In this document: positions 1-13,297 of the stretch, one piece after another
Position numbering within the stretch: position 1 is the stretch's first letter
Layout of the letters: each line of letters starts with the position of its first letter
From: Argyresthia goedartella
Taxonomy: Eukaryota > Arthropoda > Insecta > Lepidoptera > Argyresthiidae
DNA: 64,000 bases
Assembly (NCBI GenBank): GCA_949825045.1
Contig: OX463815.1
Span: forward strand, 19,151,231 to 19,215,230
Reading direction: 5' to 3'
The notes under the pieces: generated by a model
Seen by the model: only the letters and a program-made list of their open reading frames with translations
Told to the model about the DNA's origin: nothing
Databases searched by the model: none
Program-made: the position numbers and the translations under genes

Positions 1-150
1 GCCCTTCAGTTGTATTTTATTTATGAAATATTGTTACGTATAAGATAATTGAATAACTGAACGACGACGTTAAGGTACAAAAAATAATACCATAGATTGT
101 GAAAATATTTTAATTTTTATGTAAGTATCGGTTTGAAATATTTTCAAAAA

Positions 151-880
151 ACTGGTGGTAATATGGCCCCCTAGTAAAAGTCACTGTAAATTCTTAATTT
201 AAACCAAAAAAGGAAAGATGCAACGAGTTCAACGCGCAACGTTATGAACTTTTGTAAATATAGTGTTAATGTTAACTTGATTCGGAACGTACCTAATCTT
301 TTTATTTTTGGTTTAATCTAAGTTTAAAGGGCTTATGTGCAAAAATCGCACACATATTCATCAGATGTGAATCTGTGCAAGCATGATGCTCCCACATACA
401 CCAAATAAATAAAAAATACCAGGTTTCACCCATATTTTTTTTTATTAGGCATGCAAGAGACCACGATGGTTTTTGCCCCCAGGGCCAGTTTACCCCCATC
501 TTGGGGGGGCTGAATTGCCAATACACGTGTTTATAAAACAAAGATAAAAACGTTATATATATAGTCAAATAGAGCAAACTTATATGCAATTATAGATAGC
601 CCAACTGTTTAGCCGAGGATGAGCTGCAGCAGCGGTTTCCAAATAATCTTAAATCGAGAGATATTTTTTTCCGTCGGAGCAAAACAATATTCGGTTCGCG
701 TGATTTGACAGATAAAGTCATACTAAAGCGATCTATGCAAATTTGAAGTCAAGATAAAAGCCACATCTAAAAGGGGATGAGGAACATCATGTTCGATTAA
801 AATGGGCTAGATGGCGTGACTAACAGATGTTTCTCGATAGGGGGCCGATTTGACAACAGGGGGCTGCATTACCACCTTCT
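151..880. repeat. Possible MITE with imperfect terminal inverted repeats
   Basis: The left end (ggtggtaatatggcccccta) and the reverse complement of the right end (ggtggtaatgcagccccct) match at most positions over about 20 bases. The interior has further C-rich and G-rich blocks (tgcccccagggcc, gtttacccccatcttggggg) but no coding capacity. I see no clear target-site duplication, so this is a tentative non-autonomous DNA element. Confidence 0.3.
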
Positions 881-3800
881 CTCCTTTCTACTAATAGTAC
901 CAACCTATATTTCATTTCATTCCCAATAATGTCGCAATAATATGACATGTAAGTTGTGTTATAATATTATATAAGAAGCATGTATTAATAAAATTCTTTC
1001 ATATTTTACAGATTCGATATTCCATATTTGACGCAGCAAGGCAACACCACTACCACTACCACTAGGTAAGCCAACCAAATCATTTACATGAGAGCCACAC
1101 CGATGACATTGGAACTGACCTTACCGAAATCATAGTATTATAGTATCTGGCTCGAAACTTCTGCTTCACTATGGCGAAACTTAGATTGCCGAAAAACTAA
1201 CATAACAAGGATAATTATCGAAAATATAATGTTTGAAGCTCCAGTGACGACCTGACCACAAGACATTATTAACGACTCATAATTTTCTTCAAGAAAACCA
1301 AAGCCTGACATTATGTTACTGCGACGACATCTTCCAGCTGAATAAATAAGAGCCGTGTCCTGTAAAAAGCTTGCATAATTTAATTAGTGTAAGTTATAAA
1401 AACAGAAAATTCAAGGCAAAACGCTGTCGTGGACGCAAGACTCCCTCCCGAGTGGCTTTATTTCACCGTGTGACATCAATATAACCTTTTAGACGCAATC
1501 TTCGTGTCCCAGACGCATCGATCAATATCAGCTGGTCTCCGATAAATCAGCATCAGTCACCTCCATGAGTGGACAACCTCGATTACATCCTCTCCATGGC
1601 GGGAGTGACTCACGCTTTTAAATGCCACGATCCGCCTAAAGGGATGGCGAATAAATTTCATAATTGCAGGCGCGTAGACAATGCAGGAACAAGTGGTAGG
1701 TAATGTATGAATAAAACATACGAAGATCTTGCAGATACGTTGCCGTTGGACCAAGCCATGGTGGGCTGAAATTTTATTTTTATTTACTCAATTTAATTTC
1801 AGAGTGAGCCACGGGTTTTACCAGGCTAAAACATGCGCAGCTATGTATTAACTTGAACCCACATCAAGTAAGAAATATGCAATGCAGGGTTGTTATTATT
1901 TAGGTCAAAAGTGACTAAAAATCTTAATAATTCCCAAGCTTTGCTTTTTTTTGTTTTTTTTTTAGATTTTTGATTAAGAGCTTTTTTGCTATTTATATAT
2001 TATATACCATAAAAACGTTTCAGTTAGAACGTGTTTTCACTAGTTAAAACTAGTTTTTACTAAGTGCCTCAGATACAACTTACTACAATCAAATCGGTTT
2101 CATAGTGAAAGTTTTTCAGAACGGTGAGACTTATCGATACCTCTGTTTTACGATGTTTAACTTCGTAATGCCTGCTTTGCAGGATATTGTGCGGATACTT
2201 GAGAAACAGTATGACTATCCTTCCTTAATTATAAGCAAACGATTATTCAGTTATATGTATACTATTTTTATAAAATTAATCTGTAGTACCATAGCCTTGC
2301 TTGAGCGTGACGTCCTGAGTACAAGTACATCAGCAAGCATATCATCTGGCAACGTGGGCGTGTAGCATTCATTTCGCATTCGTAGGAAATCACTGTAATT
2401 GGCTAAAAATACTCACAATCACAGCAATGTGACTCACATCAGAGATAGATAATACAGTATTATATAGGCATAGGTAGTTTCTGTGGTAATACTCACCGAT
2501 ATACTGGGTGTGATATGACCCCAAGGCAGTGCTGCTATGGTAATGGTGCGTGTGCGAGATCATTGCCAACGTAGGACTTCTCGACTTTCTTTCATTACAA
2601 TACTTATAACCGCTGTTGACTAGTAAAGGTCATGATGGGAGTTGCTATTGAATGCCTTTTTATTATCGGAACTATTACGTTGTCTCTCTTCCTTTCCATC
2701 ACAATTGATTAAAAGAAAGCTGAGACTGAGAAGTGTTTCCAAATTTTCATCCTAACCACACCATCAATTATACTGAATTAGCTCTACTGCCATGAAAGGT
2801 ATGCAATGCAATATAACCGTTAAATGCTGTGAAAGTTCTGGCACTAGCAAGCAGCGCGTACATGCAGGGTGGAAAGATTAAAAGGGCGCTCGTGGCGGCT
2901 TTCGCTGGACCAGAGCGCGCATGCAACTCTCCAATTAACTACCTGCCACCTACCTATACCCTGCTACTGCCACTACTTTCCTGTATGTTATTTTGAAGTG
3001 GTACATAGTTTAAACAAGATGTTCAGCCTACCACACAGAGAATATTGAATCTGTATTCATTAAAGATTAATCTGTATATTTTTCTATCAAAAACTACTGA
3101 ACCATGGGAAACTGTAAAAAAACATGGTGTACGAGCTCAAATTACGCGCTAGCACTACGTACGACATTTTTTTATAAATTAATGCTACTGACTCGTATTA
3201 TTTATTTATATACATTTGTATATGAGTAATAAGAAATTACTAGGTAAGAACATCAGATTTTATGTTATGTAGTTATGTGGGTAGGAAGTCAACATTATAA
3301 ATTAGTCACAGCATGTCGTATTAAAATGCTAATATGACAGATTGAATATAACGACCTATCATTAGAAACAAGATCGTCTGACCATATAGGAAACATTCAA
3401 TTATTTTTTATTTATTACTTACCTACCACACCAGGGACTTACGTAGATATACATAGATGACAACACTTTTAGGTACTTGTAAACAAAATACATGCTTATT
3501 AGTCATTCTCATAAATAATTATGATTTCACTGTTTCCTAAGAAAAGCGTTTTTGGGTTATCGTGAAATCATATTTTAATTATATACAGTATGTAGCGTAA
3601 AGCTGAACTAAAAGTTATCTTCTTTCCAAGGCCTTATACTTATAACATTTTATGAAATGTCATCACAAACTACGAACAAACAAGACATCCAACTAAGTCC
3701 TAAGATATTTACGAGTATTGGCGCTCAGCATGTATGGTATTTCATAGAAACTGCGAATGAGATTTATGACATGTCACCACTTTGAGATCTCACATAAATC

Positions 3801-4409
3801 GAACACACCTAATGGTCTGATAGTAATCGATTATCCTTTATCGATGTCGACCAGATGTTATCGCTATCGTAGCTTCGATAATGGCTTGTGAAAGCAGCTA
3901 AGGACACCGACACGACAGAATGAACTGATTTACTAGGTAGCCATGATAAAGCTGACTGCAGGCAATTACCATTGACTGGCGTGAACGATACTAAAAGATA
4001 TTTGTTACCGACTGACAATCAGGTTGAGACACCTCTATAATAAGCTCTCTTACAATTTCATCCGACGCAATCTCTTTGGAGGGTATTATATGAGGATAGT
4101 ACGGCGGCGTTATAATAGAAGCGTTGTTATTGTTGTATCACGTGTATTAAACTGTTTGTATACGTGGGCGGTCAAGTTCGCCTTTTGTGATCCGCTGGTA
4201 AGAGTTCGGGGTCAATGAATCTGTGACGCCAGCCTCATAGACCTCTAGGATGAAGAGACGTGTCATGGTATGATTCACGAAGAAATGAAGTTAATTTTCA
4301 AGTCAGTGTGGTCGCCGTCGATAATTGGCAGCATGGTCGGAATGCGGTTTAGATACGTTGCGAATAAATAATGAGTGTTATTAACAATAATTAAGCTGAA
4401 AACGTTTGA

Positions 4410-4512
4410 GTATGGAGAGTAAACGAACATGTAATTATTATTATATCTAGACAACTAGTAGGTTGGAGGGTGAACGGAAATGTAATTATTATTATATCTA
4501 GACAAATTGTAG
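4410..4512. repeat. Short tandem duplication
   Basis: Two adjacent copies of a roughly 60-bp unit share the core 'atgtaattattattatatc' followed by tagacaa and a diverged 'tagg' end. The second copy differs at several bases before the core (gtgaacggaa against gtaaacgaac). Small direct duplication, no function apparent. Confidence 0.6.
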
Positions 4513-6839
4513 GTAGGAACATTACTAAATAATAGTTATTCTCTCGGAGTTTCCAAAAAATCGTAATAAAACTGAATTAAGGTTCTAATATAAAGGCTCA
4601 GAGGAACAAGCTAACATGTCGGCAATTCAACGTGAGTTGGCCACTAACCAAGATCATAATCCGCACTACCTACTGAGCGGAAAACTTGCAACGGGAACTG
4701 CAACTCTTTGCCAAAAAGGCGATGCTATTTTTGCGCAGTTTGACGGAAACCACTCACCTAGTTCATTTGTTACAGCTAATACAACACTTCCTTTGAACTA
4801 CAAATATTATGTTGCAGTGCGGTTACGGCATTACCCATTTTCCTCCTCCTCCGTCCTCTAAGCTAAGATTTATTGAGAGTCCCATTGTGAAAATAAACAA
4901 ACACGACAGACGAGTGCAACACATTTTCAAAATGCCCAGCGGCGTTCGTTTTGATGTAGTCGTATCGTGTCCTATCTAGGACGATAGTCCAAACCGTATG
5001 CTAAATAATTGTTATCACCGAATTCACAAAAATAGATTCTTCGTCATCTGAAATTTGTTTGCAAGACCATTATCGTTAATTATTGGAGTTCTCGTGAAGA
5101 TTAGCATTGTTGGTTGAGCAAACACCTCATGGCGCCGGCTTTAGCGCGTTTACGTGGGATACTTTATTTACGCACTTCAGTCACGGAACAGCGGCACACG
5201 GATCAAGTTAAATAAAGATATTTTATGATTCGGCCATCGGACAAAGCAAATCCGATACGGGATTTTTATTTAATTTAAGAAAAATTTCACCCCACTATCG
5301 CAATTTATGTTTACGGCATTAAACCCTGTGACAATCCTATTTCGGGTGCTTAACGCAAGGAACGATGGGATGTCCGTCTACGTAAACCAATACAAAAACG
5401 CCTACGGAGCAATTACAGATCACTTAAATAGTAAACGAATGTTCTCTTCGAGAGGAAACGGCCAGTAGAGTCTTGTTAAAAGACGATACGTTAAGTTTAC
5501 TGTCAAACTTGGTGATTCTGATTGTCAGGGGGATGAGAATTGACGCGCAGCGGCTGGAAAGTAAGTAAAATCGCAACTAAATACTTGAGTTCAAGAGAGG
5601 TTCTAGAGCTTACTATTCTACCTTCGTTTGTGTCAAATCCTGAAACTCTCAAATAAGAATATGATAATGAATCTGCAAGAAACACACAAAAAGTATAGGT
5701 AGATATAGCTGCAAAGATATTTAAATTCTGTGGAGTTGAAAAGCTGATGATTCATATTTTTATAAGCCTCAAATACGTAACATATGAATTTAACGCATAA
5801 TTTGGCCTGCATTAACATTTCAACGAGTCGCATTTTTGCATTACCATTTATCTTGCATGCGAAATAAAATAAATATAAGGTGTATGCAGAGGCCGGCGTC
5901 CGCGCCTGTCGACACCTCACTTAATGTGTTGGTATTAACGAAATGAGGCAACTTGTTGAATAATTTTGCTGTTTTTTCATTATATTAGGTAGCACGACAA
6001 TATGGAGCATTATTCTGCATACATTCTTTCTAATCCTTTATATAGCTGGATCTAGAGATCAACACATCAATGTCATACCTAAATTATGTTAAATAAGCGC
6101 TAGTAAATTTGCATTTTTATCACACATCTTGAATATTATTTGTATTATTTTTGATTTGTCATACGCGTATCTGTTATGCCGTAATATATCTACTGGGTAT
6201 GGGTATAGGTATAGGTATTCAAGTCCGTATGATATATTAAATTCATACAAAAACGCAAGGTCATGAATATAATTGTAATTTATTATTAACAATGTTACTA
6301 TGTCCTGTGTGCACAAAAATAATAAACTATGATAAGTTGATAAGATTTAAGTATATGATCCTCATCAGCGTAATTGTCAAGCTCGCTCGTTGAATAGTTA
6401 GTAGCTTTGTACTTATAAATCTTGGCTTAAAGGCAAACAAGCTCTACAGCAAAATGAATTAATGAGGGAGGGACTGAAAGAAAAACTTGAACAGGATGTT
6501 GCTTCTGATCTGGTTGCTTCTTGTAGAACCAACTCTGGACGAGTCAATTACGAACAGTCTGCATTTTAAGGGCTGAACAAGCCTATGTCCTAATGGCCTT
6601 GAGCTTGAGACGAAGACAACAAATACCCGTCGTAACGCATCAAAGCAGACTGACAGTATAAAATAAAACGCACAGTTTTTTTTTTTAATTTTCAACCCTC
6701 TTTTGCGTGTTCTGATTTCGTCGTAGAGCGAATTTCCATTTAGATTAAAATAATGCATCAGGAAGAAAGGCTTTTATATTATAAATAAAACATATTCTAT
6801 GTTACCATAAAAAATATCCAACAGCGTAATTTTTTTTCT

Positions 6840-7226
6840 CAATTGCTATATACGCCCGGTATACCTACCAGTGACCTGACCAGCTTGTTCCCCCATTGTA
6901 GGAGCGCTGGGATTATGCCGTCGGGTCCCGGCGATTTGTATGGAAGAAAAGATTTTTTTTGGTCCAGCTAACTTTTTCTTCATTAATCAGGTTCTATGCT
7001 CCCGCCCATCCTCTGGTGTGGGGTTATATGTGAGCTGAGTGTCTAGTATCCCTGCATTTGTTATTTCTCCCTTAGATATTATTGTACAGTCTGGGAAGTG
7101 TGTCTGCAGCAGAACGCTACTGAGTTCCATCTCGTCTTTTGTGTACGAGCCATCTAGTTTTTTAGTGATCCGAGCTGGTGTTGCGGATCTTTTACTATTT
7201 TTATATATTATCCTACTTATATATTT
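6840..7226 (-). pseudogene. Non-LTR retrotransposon RT relic (jockey-like)
   Basis: On the minus strand the sequence encodes, in two broken frames, a linker with YTKDEMELSSVLLQTHFPDC and then SPGPDGIIPALLQWG, the start of a non-LTR reverse transcriptase (the SPGPDGI box of jockey/R1/LOA-type elements). The frames are interrupted, so it is dead. Its upstream side abuts the 17-bp minisatellite at 7228. Confidence 0.65.
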
Positions 7227-7227
7227 C

Positions 7228-7282
7228 CTAATGTGAGCCATACTCATATGTGTGCCACACTCGTATGTGTGCCACACTCATA
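7228..7282. repeat. 17-bp minisatellite, left segment
   Basis: About three units of the motif gtatgtgtgccacactc, with 'catatg' variants. The same unit forms the larger array at 10718-10934. The material between the two segments is a single non-LTR element, so the two segments were probably one array before insertion. Confidence 0.8.
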
Positions 7283-10200
7283 TTCTTTATTGCATAGATA
7301 ATATAAGGTTACAGACAATTAAAAGAAATGTAATAAGCAAAGGCGAGCTTATCTCTAAAAGAGATTTCTTCCAGCAAACCTAGGCAAGACAGGAGAGTTA
7401 ATTATACAGGAAAGTCCTAGTTCGCAATAACACTCTATACATACGTACGAAAATTACTTTCAAAATATATATAAACTTTACCAAATATAAAATAAAAACA
7501 TATACTTCAACTACATAAAATACAATATATAGCATGCACATACATAAACTATAATAAATCACACCTACATAGATATGGTACCTTTTACGGAAGAGAAAGG
7601 AAATGCACTTTCAATCTTTTCTTAAAAGTGAAAATTGAGGGACTTTCCCTAATAGCGCAAGGAAATGCGTTCCAAAGTCGGATTGCTCTTAACCTAAACG
7701 AGTGTTTTTGAGCGGCAGTGTTATGCCGAGGAGTTGAAAGGAGAGACACCGTGTGGGATCTCGGATTGCTATCCCTGGGGAAAAGAAAGTTAAAACGTTG
7801 GCGTAGATTTATGGGGTATCGGGGATTTCGCAAAATATTGAACAGATAGGAGAGAATGTACATGTCACGGTGAAGACGGATCGGGAGCCACCCCAGCTCC
7901 TTGCGATACTAGGAGACATGGTCATACTTGCGCAATCCGTAGATAAACCGTATCCCGAGATTTTGAAGTCATTCGAGTTTGTTCAGTTGTTCTTCGTTCG
8001 CGCTGACCCAACAAACATCCGCATAGTCTATTAAAGGTAGTAGAAGGGACTGCAATATTCGGAGGGAGTGAAATGACGCAAAGACTCGTCTGCTGACCTC
8101 ACAAACATGGGGCGACCAGGACGTTATCAAATATAACTCCAAGATTCTTAGCTTTCTCACTGTAAGTAATTATGGTACCATCATACAATACAGGATCGAC
8201 GGGCGAATTCTGTAATAAGTTAAGCGAGTGCCGTGTACCCATAATCATGGCTTGAGATTTTCCCGGGTTGACTTGCAGCCCATATGAAATAGCCCATTTC
8301 CTGATGTTGTCGAGGTCAGCATTCAACGCCTCTACAGTCAGTTTCACATCACACGGAGAGAAGTGCCGATATATTTGGAGGTCATCTGCGTAGAGATGAT
8401 AAGAAGAAGTAAGAACGTCCGATATGGAGTTTATGAGAAGAGGAGAGGTGAAAGGATACCGCTCTGCGGGACACCCGTGGAGAGCTCACACTAATCCGTA
8501 GAGATCTCCTCAGACTTAATGCGCTGCTGGCGGTCTCTAAAGTAGGAGTCAAACCAGCGAGCCAAGTGCGAGGAACTTTAAGCGATTTTAGAATTTCAAC
8601 CAGGATATCGAAATCGATTCAGTTGAAGGCGCTACTGAAATCAAGCAGTGTAAGGACCGTAAGCTGCTTCTGATCCATAGCCGATTGAATATCGTCGGTG
8701 ACTTTGAGCAGAGCCATGGTAGTGCTGTGACCCGGCCTGAAACCTGATTGATGGGGATTTAATAAGTTTTTTGAGGAAAGGTAGGAGGAGAGCTGGATGT
8801 GAATAATTGATTCCAGGACTTTGGAGAGGATAGGCAGAATATATATGGGACGGAATTCTTTAAAGGAGACGGGTTTGGACGTTTTAGGTAGGGGAATCAC
8901 AAGTGCCTATTTCCACTGAGTGGGGAAGCAAGATTGTTCAAGCGACACTTTAATAATGTGGGTGATGATAGGTATTAGCTCATCGATAATGCTGGTTATC
9001 ATCTGATAACAGATCTTGTCCTCACCTATGGCCTTACTTACTGCGCCGATTCCGACATGGTTAAAGTTGAAGGGTGAACTGTGGGCTGTGGTCTTGGTCC
9101 GTAGGTTACGAAGGGTGGCTTTCTTAATGAGGGGGTCCATCACGACACGGGGGGATGGCAAAGAAATTGTTGAGACCGTTAAGGTCGACATTTCCAGCAG
9201 CCAAGTCCTGGGACTTACCTACACCAAGAGTCTTCAGGAATTTCCAAACATGTACTGGAGTACAACAACAACAACAGATGTGACAACGTTTGGCATTACG
9301 ACACAGACGAGTGCAAAGATTACGGAGGCGTTTGAAAATTAAAATGTTCTCGTCAGTCGGATCCAACTTATATCTCCTCTTGGCAAGGTTTCTCTTGGCC
9401 ATCAGATCCTTGATGGTGTCAGTAAGCCACGGTGCAGGTGCTCAACCTTAACCCTCTTGACCGGAGCGTGCTTATCAAACAAGCTCAGGACAATAGAGTT
9501 AAAGTTCCGGGCTTTGTCTTCAACGGCCTCGCTATCAACGACAGGGGACCAGTCAACAGAGGTGGCATCTGATTTAAGGGAGTTAAGATCCATGCCCTTT
9601 AAGCTACGCATGTCAAGGAATTTAGCTGCGCGCTTGGGAGGCCTTAACTTGAATGAAAGGCAAATCAAATCATGATAGGAGAAGGGGGCATTAAGTTGGC
9701 CATGCAACTTAAGGCCAAGGGGTGAGTGTGGTTGAAAGTGGGTGGCACCCAGGGCAAGGATGTGTAAGTTTAAAGAATTTACAAGTGATTTCAGCTTTGC
9801 TGAGCGACCGTTATTTTTGAGAAGGCTCGTGTGAAGGAAGTGTTAAAGTCTCCGAGAATTAGGGTGTCGCTATAAAGAGGAGTCAGATCATTGAGGAGGG
9901 TTTCAAATGAGTTAAAATACTCAATGCGAAGAGAAGGGCTATAATAGACACCCAGGAGGACTTTATTGTGACGCAAACAAATCTCCAAGAACAGGTGTTC
10001 AGCGGTACCAGAGTACAGGCTTGGCGACTGGCTGATGACTTTGCATGGAATGTCGGCACGTAGGTATATGGCTACACCGCCATCAGCCTTGCCCGTCCTA
10101 TCGTTCCGATAGAGACTGAACCCTGGCAGAGCATACATGGCAGAAGGAAGTTGTTCGATTCCAAATCGATATTCGATCGATGGTTTCGGAACGGCCATTT

Positions 10201-10717
10201 TGAATTTGACGTTGCTGCCAACCTTGCAGTTTTTTGACAACTGACAGACGAAAGCCCTCGCAATGTAACGCGTATTGATTGGGGTATTGAAATTAAATTG
10301 CAAGCCATCTGGATTGTATTCGGGGTTCCCTCAGGATTGTCTAGATAGCTGAGTGTGTTGTGGTTCCCCGAATCAGATAAAGTTCGCATTTACGTGGTCG
10401 ATTGGTTTTTCCCACGTAACATAACCTGTGTTGGAACACTGTGCTTGTCGAAGCTGGCCTGCCAGTCATACCTGGTTGGCTGAAGAACCTGTCTACCAAG
10501 AAGAGCCTAGGGTGCACCCGGGCCTTGCAGAGAGACAGGAGGTTGACGGGACCGAAGCACAGACCAGGTTAGATAGACTACATTTACATTAGCTCGGTGA
10601 ATCGCCGACGTTCTCACTTCTTGGCATCTGATCGCTACGCTACCTCGTAGCTGATGGGCCCCTGCGAGGTCATTGGGTGCCGAGAGGCCTGAACAGAAGT
10701 GAAGGTTTAAGAAAAGA
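7283..10717 (-). pseudogene. Non-LTR retrotransposon relic, family B (CR1/jockey-like)
   Basis: Minus-strand pol relic read from right to left. The endonuclease part (9791-10303) has GGVAIYLR and LILGDFNTSF. A linker follows, then reverse transcriptase with FKEFRPIYILPILSKVLE and NPHQSGFRPGHSTTMAL (8619-8900), then YADDLQIY (catalytic YADD, near 8385) and NPGKSQAMIMGTR (8099-8347). The C-terminal region has [20 protein letters not shown] and AIRLWNAFPCAIRESPSI (7585-8160). The 3' part (ttattgcatagataatataagg) resembles a tail seen again at 53031. Frames shift several times and stops occur, so it is inactive. Related fragments lie at 22090-22185, 27440-28320 and 53505-53860. Confidence 0.85.
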
Positions 10718-10934
10718 TCGTATGTGTGCCACACTCCTATGTGTGCCAGACTCGTATGTGTACCATACTCGTATGTGTGCCACACTCGTATGTGTGCCAC
10801 CCTCGTATGTGTGCCACACTCGTATGTGTGCCACACTCGTATGTGTGCCACACTCGTATGTGGGCCATACTTGTATGTGTGCTAGACTCGTATGTGTGCC
10901 ATACTCGTATGAGTGCCACACTCGTTTGTGTGCC
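10718..10934. repeat. 17-bp minisatellite array, right segment
   Basis: About 13 tandem units of a 17-bp motif (consensus gtatgtgtgccacactc). Seventeen is not a multiple of three, so each strand is read in all three frames in turn. Because no frame contains a stop, the array produces long overlapping open frames on both strands with a 17-residue repeat. These frames are a by-product of the repeat and not evidence of a gene. Confidence 0.9.
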
Positions 10935-11394
10935 TAAAACCATTATGACGAAAAGGAGTAAATCTGAATCATGATGTCCACAGTATATATATAGTCCATC
11001 CGTACACCAGTATGGAATTGTGGTTATTATAATAAAATAACAATATAAAAAATACACACAAGTTAGGTAGCAAAGTTATTTTTATTGAAAAATATGAGTA
11101 AAATAAGTAATAAGATAAGTAAAAAGTAGGGTGAGATTCGTTTTGTTGCATGTCGGCTGTCGTCAGTGTGTTGAAATGTTTGTTAAGGTTTGTGCAAATT
11201 GACCCTTTGTCATTTTTGATATTTTGTAATTAAGGAAACTGTAAGTCTTCAACTAGATATTGATCAGCACATCTGTATACCCGTATATTTTTTAATATTT
11301 AATTTTAATAAATATATATATATACTTCTAACTAATTTCCTGCGATATATTTATCACGCCAGCAAATCACCGCCAGCAGTTCATGGCAGGAAGT
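10935..11394. other. No gene recognised
   Basis: AT-rich spacer between the minisatellite and the BEL-containing block. It includes a short (TA)n run near 11312-11322. No recognisable coding or structural feature. Confidence 0.5.
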
Positions 11395-11964
11395 TTATCG
11401 CCGCATCAATTCACCGCTTTAGCAATTTATTGTTTACAATTACCGCTATTATAGTTTACCGTCTAGAAGCACTGTGTTGTGATGTGTTTGAGTCAACTTT
11501 AAGCTGGAATCAGCATATTTTCTTGACAATGACTCTTCCAATTATGGTTTGGTTCATTTTCCTTGTTTCAAACGAAGAATGTTGCTAAGGCTAAGATTTT
11601 AATTTCATAGATGTTGTACACTCCCTAGTCTTCCCAAGACAAAGTTTTTTATTGTAGCGCGGGAAGTGGCTCCACCCCGGCTGGTGCTAAGCACAAGCGG
11701 ACTATTCCTATTGTGACCGCTAAGGGCTCACGTATGCAGGGCTGAGATGGGTTGGAGTTGATGGGGGGCGAATCGGGTTTGAGTAGGTAGGTGAATGGGC
11801 AGGTACCTTGAATAGTTTTGTGGCTTCTCCTTCTTCAGCGGGCTGATGCGAGGTTGCGTGGGATTTCTGGTGATGATTTCTCTTGTGAGGGATGAAACTC
11901 CAGATGGGACAGGGGTTTTGTGTTAAAAAACTTCACACGCGACGATAGCTAGCTTTCTAATTGT

Positions 11965-13192
11965 CTATGAGCGGATATGAGCAGAATATGAGCTGAATTG
12001 ATTATCGCACATGTGGCGTCCGAAATGGCGGTAAGGTGAGATGAGAAGGCAGCGTGCGTGTAGCGTCACAACGAGAGTCACGGACGGAATGACGAAAGTG
12101 ATTCGCCGGGTCGCTGTCGCAGCCTGAGTGCGCTGATTGGCGGATTGGTGAATGCAATATCTACGCATGCGCCAACGTCACGCCTCTGGCGTGAACATCC
12201 TGGGTGGGGCCGAACTGAGGTTTTTCTTGAGCTGAATCCGTCGGAAGTCTGGCTAACTTGCAGCATTTTCAGGTTTCCTTGGGCTGTGTCGAGGTCCACC
12301 ACTCGTACAACTCCATCTTTCCCAGGTATCGTTCGGGTGATTCTTCCCATCTTCCATTGTAGCGGAGGCCACCCATCTTCTTTGATGAGTACCAGTTCAC
12401 CAACTTGAGGAGGAGAGGAAGGGGAGAGCCATTTGGGGCGGGTTTGGAGGGTATGGAGGTATGATGTGGACCAAAGAATTCAGAAGCGTTGGGAGAGAGC
12501 TTGTATGAGCTAAAAACGTCTGCGAGATGAGATCGGCTGATTATCGAGTGAATGCTCGGTTAGAGCAGTGAGAGGGCGTCTTATAATGAAATGTCCCGAG
12601 TGAGAGGTTCAAAGTCCGATGGGTCGGACGAAAGTGGGCAGAGGGGTCTTGAGTTGAGCACGGCTTCAATTCTGGCTAAAAGAGTGGAGTGGATATCACC
12701 TCAGGTCATGTAGAGAGAGTGATTAGGCCGACATTCCCCTGCTTGCACACTCGGCAGGGTTCAGGTCCTTGGGCACGTGTCTCCACGTGACGCGGATCGT
12801 GCTAGCTATGATCTTGGCCACTCGATTGGCTTTGTAAGTCTGTAGCCGATGAGGGGGCGTATTGAGCCAGGCCAGCACTATGGTGCTGTCGGACCAGCAT
12901 GTGTGATTTAAGAGAGTAATGTGAGCTGACATGTGGGTCGACACTCTAGTCATGAACTGAGATAAGAGGGTTGCAGCTGAAAGCTCCAACTTGGGAATGG
13001 TGAGGTGGTTCTTGGCTGGTCCCACCTTTGACTTGGCCATGATCAGATTTATGTTGAGAGATACTTGGACATGTCCATTTATGCATCAATTTCATGCAGG
13101 TAAATGACAGCTGCATAGCCAGCTGCGGAGGCATCCGCGAACCAGTGAAGCGAGTACGTGGACGTGGGCTTATCACGTCCACGTACTCGCTT
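11965..13192 (-). pseudogene. BEL/Pao LTR-retrotransposon pol fragment
   Basis: Minus-strand relic. From right to left, HWFADASAAGYAAVIYLHE (near 13100-13160) shifts frame into KSKVGPAKNHLTIPKLELSA and CWSDSTIVLAWL, the Pao RNase H-like region (12723-13040). It ends with RHVPKDLNPAECASRG. Further left (12078-12350) is MGRITRTIPGKDGVVRVVDL, the conserved C-terminal tail of BEL polyproteins. Protease, most RT motifs and a full integrase are absent and frames are broken, so this is a truncated copy. Its right edge coincides with a perfect hairpin at 13148-13192. Confidence 0.85.
13148..13192. repeat. Perfect hairpin, 19-bp arms, 7-nt loop
   Basis: Arm aagcgagtacgtggacgtg, loop ggcttat, then the exact reverse complement. 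The left arm belongs to the end of the BEL coding relic. The right arm has no homology partner other than that inverted copy. Confidence 0.95.
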
Positions 13193-13255
13193 TAAGCTTA
13201 GCTTATATTCCGCTCATCTCTATTTCAAGCATTCGGGACCGTGGGAATGTGGGAG

Positions 13256-13297
13256 TTCGTCGTTTCCCTACCATGATAAGGGTAGGGAAACGACGAA
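13256..13297. repeat. Perfect hairpin, 17-bp arms, 8-nt loop
   Basis: Arm ttcgtcgtttccctacc, loop atgataag, then the exact reverse complement. The right arm runs straight into the first unit of the tandem array that follows. Confidence 0.95.

Larger units (their letters stand above)
1..6839. other. No gene recognised
   Basis: AT-rich sequence with no open frame that resembles a known protein and no convincing exon on either strand. All open frames are under 100 codons and lack recognisable motifs. The only structures noted are a possible inverted-repeat element near 151-880 and a short tandem duplication at 4410-4512. Because Synapsin is transcribed leftwards and its 3' exons are missing, this stretch may be Synapsin intron. 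Confidence 0.5.

Noticed and set aside
1557..1754. Minus-strand frame with HPFRRIVAF and GEDVIEVVHSW, reminiscent of the KDGREYIIE region of Synapsin
   Set aside because: Similarity is limited to a few residues, flanking sequence does not continue the domain, and the only start lies in unrelated sequence.
10507..11057. Several overlapping 80-114-codon open frames with a 17-residue repeat on both strands
   Set aside because: They are generated by the 17-bp minisatellite, whose unit lacks stop codons in every frame; no start context, conserved domain or splice evidence.
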